Shown in pieces: positions 34,559-42,993 of a DNA stretch of 42,993 nt. The notes below the pieces were generated by a model, which ran no database searches, was not told where the DNA came from, and worked only from the letters and a program-made list of their open reading frames with translations. This DNA is from Prevotella sp. MGM2 (GTDB lineage: Bacteria > Bacteroidota > Bacteroidia > Bacteroidales > Bacteroidaceae). Position 1 is the first letter of the stretch. Every line of letters starts with the position of its first letter. The DNA lies in NCBI RefSeq assembly GCF_002933955.1, contig NZ_BEWW01000168.1, positions 1-42,993 of the forward strand, written 5' to 3'. Position numbers and translations under genes: made by a program.

Positions 34559-35376
34559 GTCTTGGAGAGTTTGGAAATTTGATCGGTGCTCTGCGTTGCC
34601 GAAACAATTGATTGGGAGGCGTTTTCATAGAAAGCCTTTATGGCGGGGATACTGTTGAGCAGTTCCGCCTGGGCGTTCATGACGCTTTGGTCGTTGCGGG
34701 CTGCCGGTCCGGTTTGCGCCGCTTTTGCCGTCATAGTGTTGAGTTTGTTGACCGTTTCCCTGATGAGTGGCGATAATACATCTGTAGGTAACAGGACCTT
34801 CTGGCTTATTATTTCTTGTGCCAGCGCAAAGCAGTGATTGGCAAAGTTGTTGGCGAAAACAGCCGAGAGGTGTAAATAGCGCCGGCGTTCGCTGTTGAGA
34901 GTGTGAACTTGTTCGGACAGAGATTCCCCTAACCGGACGACAGCTTTTAGGGTTTCTTCGTTACAGGCTTCCGCAAAACAGGGTATTTCCTTAAAATTGA
35001 CTGGTCGTGCTTTTGAAAAAGTTTGTAACGGATATAATACGCCGTAACAGAGGCAGTGTCCTTTAAATATATCTATGGAGATGCTGCCCGCTGTGTGCAG
35101 ATGTAATGCCGCGGAATGTAGTGGAGCTATGGTGGCGGCCAATACTGGCAGTACGTCATCCTTGACACAATATAGGTAGATGTCCGCTTCGGGCAGATGC
35201 CGGAAGTCGGTGAAAGGGATACATCCTATTTTCGCGGCAAGTGTTTCGGCTGCTTGGCTGCTACGGCTGTATATGCCTGCAATCGGATAACCGTTTTCTT
35301 GTAGAGCTGCCGCCAGATGTGTGGCTGCATTGCCGGCACCAATAAGGACTATTTTTTCTTTGTTCGGCATGGCCAT
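34555..35376 (-). CDS. Rossmann-like and DUF2520 domain protein
   Basis: 273 residues. An N-terminal NAD(P)-binding fold ([17 protein letters not shown], 10-26) is followed by a helical DUF2520 region ([20 protein letters not shown] near 168-187, then [10 protein letters not shown] and TGPAARND). Relatives resemble pyrroline-5-carboxylate or ketopantoate reductases in fold, but the reaction is not established. It overlaps kdsC by four bases, and the DUF2520-kdsC-maf order suggests one transcript. Confidence 0.85.
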   Translation of the reverse strand: MAMPNKEKIVLIGAGNAATHLAAALQENGYPIAGIYSRSSQAAETLAAKIGCIPFTDFRHLPEADIYLYCVKDDVLPVLAATIAPLHSAALHLHTAGSISIDIFKGHCLCYGVLYPLQTFSKARPVNFKEIPCFAEACNEETLKAVVRLGESLSEQVHTLNSERRRYLHLSAVFANNFANHCFALAQEIISQKVLLPTDVLSPLIRETVNKLNTMTAKAAQTGPAARNDQSVMNAQAELLNSIPAIKAFYENASQSIVSATQSTDQISKLSKT

Positions 35377-35445
35377 GTTTTATAGCTTAAACGCAAAGGT
35401 AAGGGAAAATACCGAAGTGTCAACAGAAAATAGATTATTAAATGT

Positions 35446-35889
35446 TTACAGGGCAATTTTGCGGAATACCAAGCTGTCGGCCTCTGACACCAGTATGAGT
35501 TGTGTCCTGTTGAGCCTGATAACTTTATAGCTTGTAGCATTTCCTCTGATGCCGACAGGTTCCAGTTCGGTTGTGGTGGGGTCTGTTATGAGAATGTCGT
35601 TAGCAAATAGGTGCTTATATACTTCCGGTATGTCTAATTGTCCGTTATGATGGTTGAAACGGCAAAAGAGATTTAGCCCTCTTCCGTTTATATTCAGCAA
35701 TTTTAATTGGAAACTCCAGTAGATACGCTGCAGGCTTACATCTGTCTGTCTGTTATCTGTATCAGATGTTCGCTGGCGGGGATGCATCTCTTTGAGTTGC
35801 CATTGTCCGTCCAGAACGCCGTTTTCAGGCAGTTTGTCACATGCCGTGACTAAACTTGTTAAAAGAAGCAGATATAATAATTTTTTCAT
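35446..35889 (-). CDS. Putative lipocalin-like lipoprotein
   Basis: 147 residues with a lipoprotein signal (MKKLLYLLLLTSLVTAC, Cys17). The mature part starts LDGQWQLKEMHP and continues as beta strands, the outline of a lipocalin-like domain found in many Bacteroidetes lipoproteins. It begins seven bases after the M6 protease stop, so it is cotranscribed with the protease. Function unknown. Confidence 0.7.
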   Translation of the reverse strand: MKKLLYLLLLTSLVTACDKLPENGVLDGQWQLKEMHPRQRTSDTDNRQTDVSLQRIYWSFQLKLLNINGRGLNLFCRFNHHNGQLDIPEVYKHLFANDILITDPTTTELEPVGIRGNATSYKVIRLNRTQLILVSEADSLVFRKIAL

Positions 35890-35896
35890 GCAAGTT

Positions 35897-37720
35897 TTAT
35901 TTAATTATGAGTTTACTTCCCTTTCCTTCTTTAATAATGTAGAGACCGTTAGGAAGTGTTTTTGCGGATTTCATTCTACGTCCGTCCAGACTGAAAATAG
36001 CTGTAGCCTCTGGAGTATGACTTGGCGGGATATGTGGGATTCCTACTAATGTTTTGTCTAGATAGGCAAAATATATTACACCATCATTTTCCTTAATGCC
36101 GTATATCGGACGGTTTAAGAGGCCTGATGCAGAATATACGGTTGCAGACGGAATACTGTTGTCTGTAAACTCAGTATTTCCTGTTGTTCCAGGGAATAGG
36201 TCTCCTGGGTAATCCTTGCTTAAGTCTTTGTTCTCTTTACTGTTGTCGGCCGGAACGAAAGAGAAACGCTGCCGGTTTGCATCGCTGTTGACTTTATTTG
36301 TATTCCATATTTTTGAGTCGTAGTCAACATGGGTTATCAGCAAACCATGTCCGAATCTGTCCGGATACCAAGTGTCTGGCTGCCGGTTTTCCAAAATGTA
36401 GTATTCTTTTTCGTTTTCTGGATTACGGATGCAATAAGCTTGTGCTCCATCGGCTTGGTTGTTAAAAGATTGCAGGCTATAGTGTCCGGCAGAAGTCAGT
36501 TCCTTTATAGGGAGCCAGCCCATCATGCTGCGTTCATAGGCATTATAGCCGATAGGCGCGTAACCGTCGTAGGCATAATTTCCATAATCCATGACAGACC
36601 AATAGCCCATAGTATTGAGTGTGTCGCGGGTCGTAGAGTTATAGCCGTTATAATAAAAATCGGGTAATCCTAGTGCGTGGCCCAGTTCGTGGCAAAGCAC
36701 TCCGATACCATCAATGTTTGCTCCGGTAACAATGGGAATGCTGGGGTTGTCCGGGCTTTCTTTGTATGACTGAAGAAGTTCATTACCGACAAAATAGGAT
36801 TGTATTGTGATGCCCCCAACGGTGAAGCTATAGGTGGAGAAATGCGCCCAAAGGTAATCTTCGCAATTCTCTTCGAACGAAGAATGCTCTCCGGGACCGG
36901 CAAAGAAGAATGTGATGAGCGGTATACAGCCTCCGGTGGCGTATTTCTCGAAGTCGACACCTTTTTGATATGCGCTTTCCAAAGTTTCGCGCATGAATTC
37001 GTATTTATTGATGTCTATTGTCGATCCTGTGCCGTTTTGTCCATAATAAGCGTAATTTTTGCTTAGTTTGACTTGGGCCGCTATTTCAAAATGTGGCACA
37101 AACATTCCGTCACTTTGTGCACGGAAATAGTCTTTTACGCTTCCTGCGCAGAATTTTTCATCAGCATATCCTGTTTCATTGAGCAAGCGGCTGACTTTTT
37201 CCGCCGTTGTGGCGGGTTGAAAGTCCTTGTCGGCAAAGGAAACCATAATGACGGGAATTGTCGGTGTGCCGATGCTTGGCAGAATGCCTCTTCCCGTCCT
37301 GCCATATTCTCCCATTCCGTCTTCAGTACTGGCTGCGGATCTTGAAGAATGAGTGTCATGCAGTGTTGTGGTGGCAGAAAGAAGTTCGTAAGCTTGTGTA
37401 GTGGTGATGATACCTGTTTTTGTCATTTCGGCGCTTTCTTCAGAAGTCCGTTCCGCACTGTTGCGGGCAATGATGCGTGAAGGTACGAGTGTTTTTCCGC
37501 TTTTCGTGGCATAAGTCAGGTTGCCGGCGGCATCGCGTAGAAGGGCTATGCCATCTGTACTTACATAATAGGCGAACTGTCCGTTACCTTCTTTGCGTAC
37601 TGTTACGACCGTACCGTCAGGTTGCTTGACATTGAACCATTTAAATAGCGGCCTGGATGCCATGGCTGTCCAGGTACCTATTATGAGTGTTGCAATGAGT
37701 GATATGATAGTTCTTGTCAT
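35897..37720 (-). CDS. M6-family metalloprotease with C-terminal sorting-like tail
   Basis: 607 residues. Signal peptide to about residue 21 (MTRTIISLIATLIIGTWTAMA). The zinc site HELGHALGLPDFY near 340-352 is the HExxHxxGxxD of the M6 (immune inhibitor A) family, followed by MGYWSVMDYG with the expected Met turn. The last 35 residues (IFSLDGRRMKSAKTLPNGLY, then GKGSKLIIK) resemble the C-terminal sorting domains of type IX secretion or a shortened relative. Thus a secreted or surface peptidase. It lies 47 bases after mutS2. Confidence 0.88.
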   Translation of the reverse strand: MTRTIISLIATLIIGTWTAMASRPLFKWFNVKQPDGTVVTVRKEGNGQFAYYVSTDGIALLRDAAGNLTYATKSGKTLVPSRIIARNSAERTSEESAEMTKTGIITTTQAYELLSATTTLHDTHSSRSAASTEDGMGEYGRTGRGILPSIGTPTIPVIMVSFADKDFQPATTAEKVSRLLNETGYADEKFCAGSVKDYFRAQSDGMFVPHFEIAAQVKLSKNYAYYGQNGTGSTIDINKYEFMRETLESAYQKGVDFEKYATGGCIPLITFFFAGPGEHSSFEENCEDYLWAHFSTYSFTVGGITIQSYFVGNELLQSYKESPDNPSIPIVTGANIDGIGVLCHELGHALGLPDFYYNGYNSTTRDTLNTMGYWSVMDYGNYAYDGYAPIGYNAYERSMMGWLPIKELTSAGHYSLQSFNNQADGAQAYCIRNPENEKEYYILENRQPDTWYPDRFGHGLLITHVDYDSKIWNTNKVNSDANRQRFSFVPADNSKENKDLSKDYPGDLFPGTTGNTEFTDNSIPSATVYSASGLLNRPIYGIKENDGVIYFAYLDKTLVGIPHIPPSHTPEATAIFSLDGRRMKSAKTLPNGLYIIKEGKGSKLIIK

Positions 37721-37767
37721 TTTGGTGGTGGATGAACTTTATATGGTGGTAAGGCTGTGATGGATTG

Positions 37768-40341
37768 TCAATTGAACTCAACCACCGTGATGCCGGCGCC
37801 GCCAAATTGAACATGCTCGTCATGGAATCTTTTAACACCGCTGACAGTTCCCAAATAGCGGCGTACCAGTTCACGGAGCGCCCCTGTACCTGTTCCATGC
37901 AATATACGTGCCAATGGCTGTTCCAATTGTATGGCATCATCTATGAAGTAAGCTATTGCGGTAAGGGCTTCGTCAGCCCTCATGCCGCGCAGGTCTATTT
38001 CGGGCTTGAAGTGTAGTTTTTTTTCATAGATGGCATCGCGCGTAGCTTTGCTTACGAAAGTGGCTACTTGCCGTATCTTGTCTTCTTTGGGGGCTGGTGC
38101 CGCTTCGAGGCGGTTGAGAGCCAGTGTGGCGTGCATCATGCCAAACAGTACATTGGCTTGTGAACCATTGATATTTTCTATGCGTCCGGGGGTGGTTTGC
38201 CCTTTAATACATACGTAATCTCCTTTTTTAAAGATCCTTTTCTCTTTTGGAACAGAGGTTTTCGGAGTGGCTTTGAGTGAAGACACCAGAGCCGACAGCG
38301 CATTGACGGCCGGTGGGGTGGCTTTGCCTCGGTTCCCTTTGGCTTGTTGCCGGCGCTCCTGTCTTCGCCTGACGGCCTCCATCTTTCGGGTGATGTGATC
38401 TGCTTTGATGTCTTTGGAATCTATAGTGGCCTTGAATTCCGACAGTTCGTTGCGCGACTCCAGCGTGCGTTCTCTTTCGGCTTGTGCCTCTTTGATGGCA
38501 CGTATAGTGTTTTCAATTTTTGCGTTGGCTTCTTTGATGAGTGAGCCGGCATCGTTTTTTGCCTTTGTCAGAATAGCCCGCCGTTCGCCTTCTACTTCGG
38601 CCAGTTCCTTTTCATATTTCGCTACGGTGTCTTCCAACTGCCGTTCACGCTTTGATATGCGTTGGCGCTTGTCCTCCCAGTAGCGTTTGTCGCGTACGAT
38701 ATCCTGCAGATATTTGTCAGACATAACGTAGTCTTTGCCCACGATTTCGCTGGCGTAGTCTATCACCTTTCTGGGCAGTCCAATCTTCCGTGCCATTTCA
38801 ATGGCAAAGGAACTGCCCGGGTTGCCTATCTGGAGCATGAACAGGGGCTGCATTTGGTGGCGGTCGTAGAGCATGGCGCCGTTGACGATAGACTTTTGGC
38901 GTTGGGCATACAGCTTAAGGTTCTGATAGTGTGTGGTAATAATGCCATGGGCGCCTGCCGTGACAAAGTGGTCAAGTATGCCTTCGGCCAAAGCACCGCC
39001 GATTTGTGGTTCGGTGCCGCTGCCAAATTCGTCTATGAGCAGTAGACTGCTGGAACTGCAATGTTTCATCATGTGCTTCATGCGTAGCAGGTGTCCCGAA
39101 TAAGTGCTCAAGTCGTCTGTGATGCTTTGTTCGTCGCCTATATCTATGAAAATGTCTTTGAATATGCCCGGTGAGGAATTCTCGCCGGTTGGAACAGGCA
39201 TACCACATTGCAGCATGTATTGCAGCAGGCCAGCTGTTTTCAGGCAGACAGATTTTCCGCCGGCGTTGGGACCCGATATGAGCAGAATGTATTGTTCGGT
39301 TTTCAGCGATATGTCGAGTGGCACCATTTTGCGGCCGTGGCGTTCCAGCGAAAGCTTGAGCAGCGGATGATAAGCCTGACGCCAGTCTATTACCGGACCT
39401 TTGCTTACCTGTGGCACTATGCCGCCTGTTGTTTCAGAGAAACTTTTCAGTGCGTTCAGATAGTCGGCATAGGCCAGAAATTGAATGGCTTCGAGAATTT
39501 CCGATATATGCGGGCGTATTAACGAGGCTGTTTCTTGCAGAATACGGATGATTTCGCGTCGTTCTGCCGCTTTGAGCTCACGAATACGGTTGTTGGCTTC
39601 AACCACCGCTGCGGGTTCTATGAATACGGTTTTTCCCGTGGCTGATTCATCGTGTACGATTCCCCTGATCTTGCGTTTCAATGCCGGAGCTACCGGTATC
39701 ATCAGGCGGCCGTCGCGTAGGGTGGGGCTGACATCCCGTTCGATGTACCCTTCGTTTTGGGCTTCGGCAATGATGGACCGCAGGGAATGCCCGATACTGC
39801 GGGTGGTCACTTCCAACTGGTGGCGGGTAGACAACAGTTCGGGCGAAGCCGTGTCCTTTACTTTTCCGTATTTGTTGAGAATGGCATCGATACGGTTCAC
39901 GATTTCCGGAAATGTGTCAATATTTTCTGTCCGTTTCCACAAGGCTGGATAGCGGTGTTCCTCTTCGTTGCCGGCCGTGTCTTCATCGCTGTCGCCGCTG
40001 TTGGCGGAGCCTATGATTTTCATCAGATAGTTGGCCGTTTGCAGCGAGCGTTTAAGATCGAACAGTTGGGGTTCCTCCATGTAGGTACGTTCAGCCCTGA
40101 GCCGTATCAGCGGTTCGCGTACATCAAAGAAGTTGGCTTCAAAATCATCGCCGTATTCTTCCATCAATAGCCCATATTCCGTGTATTCCTGTAGGGCTTT
40201 GACAACATCGGAGTGCTGTGTCATGAAATGGACTTTAGTATCCACCCATGCCGTACCCAGTGAAGATACGCAACGTCCTTTCAGCAGTCGTCTGATGTCG
40301 TCAAAACCTATTTTGTTTTCGAAGTTATCAGGATAAATCAT
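37768..40341 (-). CDS. mutS2: MutS2 family ATPase with Smr domain
   Basis: 857 residues, slightly longer than the Bacillus protein. N-terminal core, then the MutS-type ATPase with Walker A GPNAGGKS near 352-359, LLIDEFGSGTEP and ITTHYQNLK, a long charged coiled coil (about 520-650), a basic linker, a KOW-like segment, and a C-terminal Smr domain (DLRGMRADEALTAI, LHGTGTGALRE). MutS2 proteins suppress recombination and, in Firmicutes, split collided ribosomes; the Smr domain is a nuclease. A -7 box TATTTTTGC lies at 40363-40371. Confidence 0.95.
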   Translation of the reverse strand: MIYPDNFENKIGFDDIRRLLKGRCVSSLGTAWVDTKVHFMTQHSDVVKALQEYTEYGLLMEEYGDDFEANFFDVREPLIRLRAERTYMEEPQLFDLKRSLQTANYLMKIIGSANSGDSDEDTAGNEEEHRYPALWKRTENIDTFPEIVNRIDAILNKYGKVKDTASPELLSTRHQLEVTTRSIGHSLRSIIAEAQNEGYIERDVSPTLRDGRLMIPVAPALKRKIRGIVHDESATGKTVFIEPAAVVEANNRIRELKAAERREIIRILQETASLIRPHISEILEAIQFLAYADYLNALKSFSETTGGIVPQVSKGPVIDWRQAYHPLLKLSLERHGRKMVPLDISLKTEQYILLISGPNAGGKSVCLKTAGLLQYMLQCGMPVPTGENSSPGIFKDIFIDIGDEQSITDDLSTYSGHLLRMKHMMKHCSSSSLLLIDEFGSGTEPQIGGALAEGILDHFVTAGAHGIITTHYQNLKLYAQRQKSIVNGAMLYDRHQMQPLFMLQIGNPGSSFAIEMARKIGLPRKVIDYASEIVGKDYVMSDKYLQDIVRDKRYWEDKRQRISKRERQLEDTVAKYEKELAEVEGERRAILTKAKNDAGSLIKEANAKIENTIRAIKEAQAERERTLESRNELSEFKATIDSKDIKADHITRKMEAVRRRQERRQQAKGNRGKATPPAVNALSALVSSLKATPKTSVPKEKRIFKKGDYVCIKGQTTPGRIENINGSQANVLFGMMHATLALNRLEAAPAPKEDKIRQVATFVSKATRDAIYEKKLHFKPEIDLRGMRADEALTAIAYFIDDAIQLEQPLARILHGTGTGALRELVRRYLGTVSGVKRFHDEHVQFGGAGITVVEFN

Positions 40342-40362
40342 TGTCCGTTGAATGTTTCATCT

Positions 40363-40371
40363 GCAAAAATA
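40363..40371 (-). promoter_or_regulatory. Possible -7 box of mutS2
   Basis: TATTTTTGC on the minus strand, 21 bases before the start codon. No clear -33 element. Confidence 0.4.
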
Positions 40372-40577
40372 CGAAAATAATGGCAGATGAGCGGCTGTAA
40401 ATCTCCTATAGTTTTTGTTAATATCCCGAAACGGGGTTGTTCTGATGGTTTGTGTGCTGATACATGAACGCTTTAAGTGTTTGGGGAGAACACATGGCAG
40501 AAACCGTTGGAGTGAGGTGGTTTCTGCTATGTGAGCCTCGGAAGGATTCTTTGGTTTTTATTTTTTAACGGTGTTAT

Positions 40578-40610
40578 TTGGATTTTCCTTTGTCAGGTAG
40601 TATCTTTGCA
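40578..40610 (+). promoter_or_regulatory. Promoter of the structured RNA
   Basis: TTTG at 40578-40581, a 20-base spacer and TATCTTTGC at 40602-40610. One of the best consensus matches in the window, with no gene behind it other than the RNA. Confidence 0.85.
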
Positions 40611-40612
40611 TA

Positions 40613-40861
40613 GCTCTTCGGAAAATGAGCGGGAGTGAGAACAGGCCTGCCAAGGGCCTGCGTAAGCAATGTTCTCCGTATTGTCACATTCTCCCGAATC
40701 TTTTTACAGATTGCGGGTCCCGGTGAAAGAGACGGGAAAACTGCCGGAGAAGGACTCCGGATTCACAGCAAAGAATCCCGGCCTATAGGCGCTGACAGCG
40801 TTGTGTGGGCTGTAGTTGGTATGCAAGATGCCTGCATTGGTTTGTGCAGGCATCTTTTTTT
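40613..40861 (+). ncRNA. Structured non-coding RNA of about 250 nt, family not recognised
   Basis: Bounded by a perfect promoter and a perfect terminator (12-bp stem 40825-40836/40845-40856 followed by TTTTTT), with no credible protein frame. Hairpins visible in order: AGCTC with GGGCT closing the whole molecule; GAGAACA with TGTTCTC enclosing CAGGCC/GGCCTG; CGGGAG with CTCCCG; AATCT/AGATT; CCCG/CGGG; CCGGAG/CTCCGG; GGATTC/GAATCC; GCC/GGC; CGCT/AGCG. No tmRNA, SRP (GGAAGG) or cobalamin-box signature, and no RNase P GAGGAAAGTC. A 6S-like RNA is possible but unproven. Confidence 0.7.
40825..40861 (+). terminator. Terminator of the structured RNA
   Basis: AAGATGCCTGCA (40825-40836) and TGCAGGCATCTT (40845-40856) form a 12-bp stem, followed by a T run to 40861. 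Confidence 0.92.
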
Positions 40862-40884
40862 GTATCTTGTTGAATAAGTGGTAA

Positions 40885-41066
40885 TAATGGTTTTTATATC
40901 AGAAAACCATTACTTGGATTTTAAAATCTCCTTATTGGAATTTGAATTCCAAGTATTGCATTTTTTCTTTTCTCCGCCTGTTTGTATGTTTGGGTTGGAC
41001 GTGAATTTCAATAACTGGCATTAGTTTTCAGAATGTAACAGGTAATGGTAATGTTTAATAAATCAT
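40885..41066 (-). repeat. Dispersed intergenic element, diverged copy without promoter (copy E)
   Basis: Read on the minus strand it starts with TTATTAAACATTACC and CTGTTACATTC and has three phased repeats whose plus-strand positions are 41-bp-range 40953-40957, 40932-40936 and 40911-40915, i.e. 21 bp apart each time. It lacks the GC-rich hairpin and promoter; the terminator of the structured RNA lies just beyond instead. With the RNA it accounts for most of the 910-base gap before recR. Confidence 0.5.
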
Positions 41067-41174
41067 AAATAAAATTAATGACGTGCATTGGATGCTGGTG
41101 TTTTGGAATGCAGCTGGCCTTGCCTGAATGAGAGAATCCTCCAAAGGGAGAGTTTATTTATAAGAGGTGTGATG

Positions 41175-41206
41175 TTGTTTTGTTAGGAAAAAAAGAGTAA
41201 GTTTGC
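41175..41206 (+). promoter_or_regulatory. Promoter of recR
   Basis: -33 TTG at 41175-41177, a 20-base spacer, and TAAGTTTGC at 41198-41206, 46 bases before the recR ATG. Confidence 0.7.
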
Positions 41207-41251
41207 AGTTCGAAAGGTAAATGTTTTCAACCTAAGTGTGTTCTTAATCTC

Positions 41252-41863
41252 ATGCAAATAGAACAATATCCCTCACGACTGCTGGAAAAAGCCATTACGG
41301 AGATGTCGAAGCTCCCGGGCATAGGGCGTCGTACCGCTTTGCGGCTGGTGCTTCATCTGTTGCAGCAGGACAGTCAGTCGGTGCACGAATTGGCCGGCAG
41401 TCTTGTACGCTTGCGCGATGAGGTGAAGTATTGTTCTGTATGTCATAATATATCCGATACGGATGTGTGCGACATTTGTGCCAATCCTTTGCGTGACCGC
41501 TCTGTGGTGTGTGTCGTTGAAAATGTACGCGGCGTACTTTCCATTGAGAATACCGGTCAGTTCCGTGGGCTTTACCATGTGCTTGGCGGTGTGATTTCTC
41601 CTGTCGATGGTGTGGGACCTGCTGATTTGGAACTTGACTCACTCATCGGGCGCGTCAAAGAGGGTGGGGTGGAAGAACTCATTTTGGCACTCAACCCTAC
41701 AATGGAAGGCGATACGACCAATTTTTATATTCAGCGCCGCTTAGAGGGCATTCCGGTCAAACTCTCCGTGCTGGCGCGCGGAGTGAGCGTGGGTGATGAA
41801 CTTGAGTTTACCGACGAGGTAACGCTAGGCCGTTCCATTGCCGACCGGAAAAGTATGAACTGA
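41252..41863 (+). CDS. recR: Recombination protein RecR
   Basis: 203 residues, the usual length. It acts with RecO/RecF in loading RecA at gaps. A helix-hairpin-helix ([12 protein letters not shown], 21-32), a four-cysteine zinc finger (Cys61, 64, 73, 76), and a Toprim domain ([18 protein letters not shown], then [11 protein letters not shown]) are in the normal order. First gene of a three-gene group, with gaps of 13 and 11 bases. Confidence 0.97.
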   Translation: MQIEQYPSRLLEKAITEMSKLPGIGRRTALRLVLHLLQQDSQSVHELAGSLVRLRDEVKYCSVCHNISDTDVCDICANPLRDRSVVCVVENVRGVLSIENTGQFRGLYHVLGGVISPVDGVGPADLELDSLIGRVKEGGVEELILALNPTMEGDTTNFYIQRRLEGIPVKLSVLARGVSVGDELEFTDEVTLGRSIADRKSMN

Positions 41864-41876
41864 TTCTTTAATTTAA

Positions 41877-42329
41877 ATGATAGCCATGACATCGACGATC
41901 TTTCGTTTGCGCATTGTATATATAATAGTATGGGCCGTAACGGCCGCATGGATCCTCTTGTCTGAAACCGGCGTTGTGCCGGTGGAGTATATGGGCGGTG
42001 GCAGTCGTTTGGACTATTATCTTTCGCTCCTTTCCGTGGTGACAGCTTTAGGAGGCTCTTATTTCTGCTTGCGGTTGTTCTCTTACGGGAGAATAAAAGC
42101 TCTTTTGGAACAGTCCGATGTCAACGGCCGTAAGAGGGCTTTCGCTTTTTGGTCATTTGTCAGACTGGGCGTTTTGGCATCCGCCCTATGGTGCAATGCG
42201 ATGCTTTATTATGGCACAAGCTATTCGCCAACTCCCAAGTATTGTCTTCTGATAGTCGCAGTGGCTTCTGTTTTCTGTTGGCCTGTAAAGCCTGTTAACG
42301 AAAATACGTTCAAAGATACGAAAATGTAA
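41877..42329 (+). CDS. Small membrane protein of unknown function
   Basis: 150 residues with four hydrophobic segments (about 10-28, 49-68, 90-109 and 122-136). A second ATG three codons in is equally possible as the start. No motif recognised. Its close spacing between recR and the acetyltransferase suggests a shared transcript. Confidence 0.7.
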   Translation: MIAMTSTIFRLRIVYIIVWAVTAAWILLSETGVVPVEYMGGGSRLDYYLSLLSVVTALGGSYFCLRLFSYGRIKALLEQSDVNGRKRAFAFWSFVRLGVLASALWCNAMLYYGTSYSPTPKYCLLIVAVASVFCWPVKPVNENTFKDTKM

Positions 42330-42340
42330 GTTTTTCGGCA

Positions 42341-42883
42341 ATGTCAGAATTAAGAACTTCCTTGCCCGACATAAAACTCCGTGCCCTTGAACCGGAAGAT
42401 TTGGACTGGCTCTATGAGTTGGAGAATGACCGTTCCCTTTGGGATGTCGGATCTGCTCCCATGCATTATTCCCGTTTTGCCTTGCGGCAGTACATAGCCG
42501 CGCAGCCTCAGGACTTTTTTCGTGACGGCGAGTTGCGTTTGGTCGTGGAGGCTGACGGTCAGGAAAACCCCGTCGGATTAGTGGATCTGACAAATTATTC
42601 CGCTCTCGACCGCCGTGCGGAAGTCGGGATAGCCCTTTCCGCCGCATGTCGTGGTTGTGGATATGGTCGCTCTGCGCTCAAATCCCTTGAAGTGTATGCC
42701 CGTCGTTATTTACATTTGCGTATGTTATATGCCTTGGTGTCTGCACAGTATAATGAGCGTTGTCGAAAAACCTTTCTTTCAGTCGGATACACGCTGACTG
42801 CCACATTGAAAGACTGGCATCGGTGGGGAGATAAGTATGAAGATATAGACCTTTTACAGAAAAATATTGTAAAAAATGCTTGA
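42341..42883 (+). CDS. GNAT-family N-acetyltransferase
   Basis: 180 residues of the RimJ/RimL-like type. IKLRALEPEDLDWLYELEND at the start, GLVDLTNY, EVGIALSAACRGCGYGRSAL with the acetyl-CoA-binding RGCGYG near residues 104-109, and NERCRKTFLSVGY near the end. It acetylates an amine, substrate unknown; SpeG-type polyamine acetyltransferases and ribosomal protein acetyltransferases share this layout. Confidence 0.88.
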   Translation: MSELRTSLPDIKLRALEPEDLDWLYELENDRSLWDVGSAPMHYSRFALRQYIAAQPQDFFRDGELRLVVEADGQENPVGLVDLTNYSALDRRAEVGIALSAACRGCGYGRSALKSLEVYARRYLHLRMLYALVSAQYNERCRKTFLSVGYTLTATLKDWHRWGDKYEDIDLLQKNIVKNA

Positions 42884-42888
42884 AAAAT

Positions 42889-42920
42889 TTTGTAGGTAAT
42901 GAAAAAGGTGTTATCTTTGC
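42889..42920 (+). promoter_or_regulatory. Promoter of tRNA-Asp
   Basis: TTTG at 42889-42892, a 19-base spacer, and TATCTTTGC at 42912-42920, 20 bases before the tRNA. Confidence 0.85.
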
Positions 42921-42939
42921 ACTCGAAAATAAGAAAAGA

Positions 42940-42993
42940 GGTGCGTTAGTTCAGTTGGTTAGAATACATGCCTGTCACGCATGGGGTCACGGG
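42940..42993 (+). tRNA. tRNA-Asp (anticodon GTC), cut by window end
   Basis: Starts GGTGCGT, D-arm AGTTCAGTTGGTTAGAAT, anticodon stem ATGCC/GGCAT-type arms around CTGTCAC (anticodon GTC), variable loop and the beginning of the T-stem CACGGG. The 3' part lies outside the window. Confidence 0.9.

Noticed and set aside
40613-40861. Cobalamin riboswitch
   Set aside because: CCGGTGAAA is present, but the B12 box and the rest of the conserved core are not, and a terminator followed by an independent recR promoter leaves no gene to control.
40635-40877. An 80-codon plus-strand open frame over the structured RNA
   Set aside because: It runs through the hairpins and the terminator, has no family resemblance and unlikely composition; the RNA structure explains the sequence better.

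Overview
The window is chromosomal DNA of a gut-type Bacteroidales, most likely Bacteroidaceae or a close relative. Four things point there. The ATP synthase genes run atpD-atpC-(small membrane gene)-atpB-E-F-H-A-G, with a long signal-peptide-bearing subunit a. A serine palmitoyltransferase is present. Shine-Dalgarno sequences are mostly absent. Many transcription units have a Bacteroidetes promoter (TTTG or TTG, 19-20 bases, then TAnnTTTGC). Nearly all genes lie on the minus strand; the plus-strand ones are the TlpA-like oxidoreductase, a lipid kinase/DUF1810 fusion, a structured RNA, recR with two followers, and a tRNA-Asp that runs off the right end.

Layout. 1-8.2 kb: outer-membrane-type protein, lipocalin-like lipoprotein, aroC, a SlyD-type prolyl isomerase with a metal-binding tail, dnaX, plsC, a membrane-anchored metallophosphoesterase. 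8.3-12.8 kb: a stand-alone methionine synthase reactivation domain overlapping dihydroorotase, a dolichyl-phosphate-mannose-synthase-like glycosyltransferase, a TlpA-like thioredoxin lipid-envelope protein. 13.2-16.7 kb: a decayed AT-rich island at the 3' end of guaA. 16.7-21.6 kb: guaA, spt and the divergent lipid kinase fusion. 22-29.6 kb: the complete F1Fo ATP synthase operon with promoter and terminator. 29.7-32.3 kb: pfkA, an NhaD-type antiporter, tRNA-Gly. 32.9-40.3 kb: lipoproteins, maf, kdsC, a DUF2520 protein, an M6-family metalloprotease and mutS2. 40.6-43 kb: a structured RNA, recR, a membrane protein, a GNAT acetyltransferase, tRNA-Asp.

The island is the most informative region. 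It holds a dead EcoRI-type restriction-modification system. The endonuclease reading frame can be rebuilt to exactly 277 codons, with Asp91, Glu111 and Lys113 at the EcoRI catalytic positions. It carries a stop at codon 37 and is split after codon 122 by a clean 1,372-bp insertion. The methyltransferase next to it has two frameshifts. The insertion has truncated genes at both edges (a possible plasmid replication gene and the end of an unknown plus-strand gene). Between them is an apparently intact two-gene unit with its own promoter: a 218-residue lipoprotein ending in a glycine-zipper, two-cysteine domain like a class II bacteriocin, and a 56-residue two-helix membrane protein that could be its immunity protein.

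A second pattern links distant intergenic regions. A dispersed element of about 263 bp occurs in three full copies (6757-7020, 21718-21980, 32522-32784) and two partial or diverged copies (1-200, 40885-41066). Full copies carry an outward minus-strand promoter with an invariant 20-base spacer, a GC-rich hairpin just downstream of it (weaker in the first copy), and a core of AATAC-type repeats phased at 21 bp. I do not recognise it as a described family.
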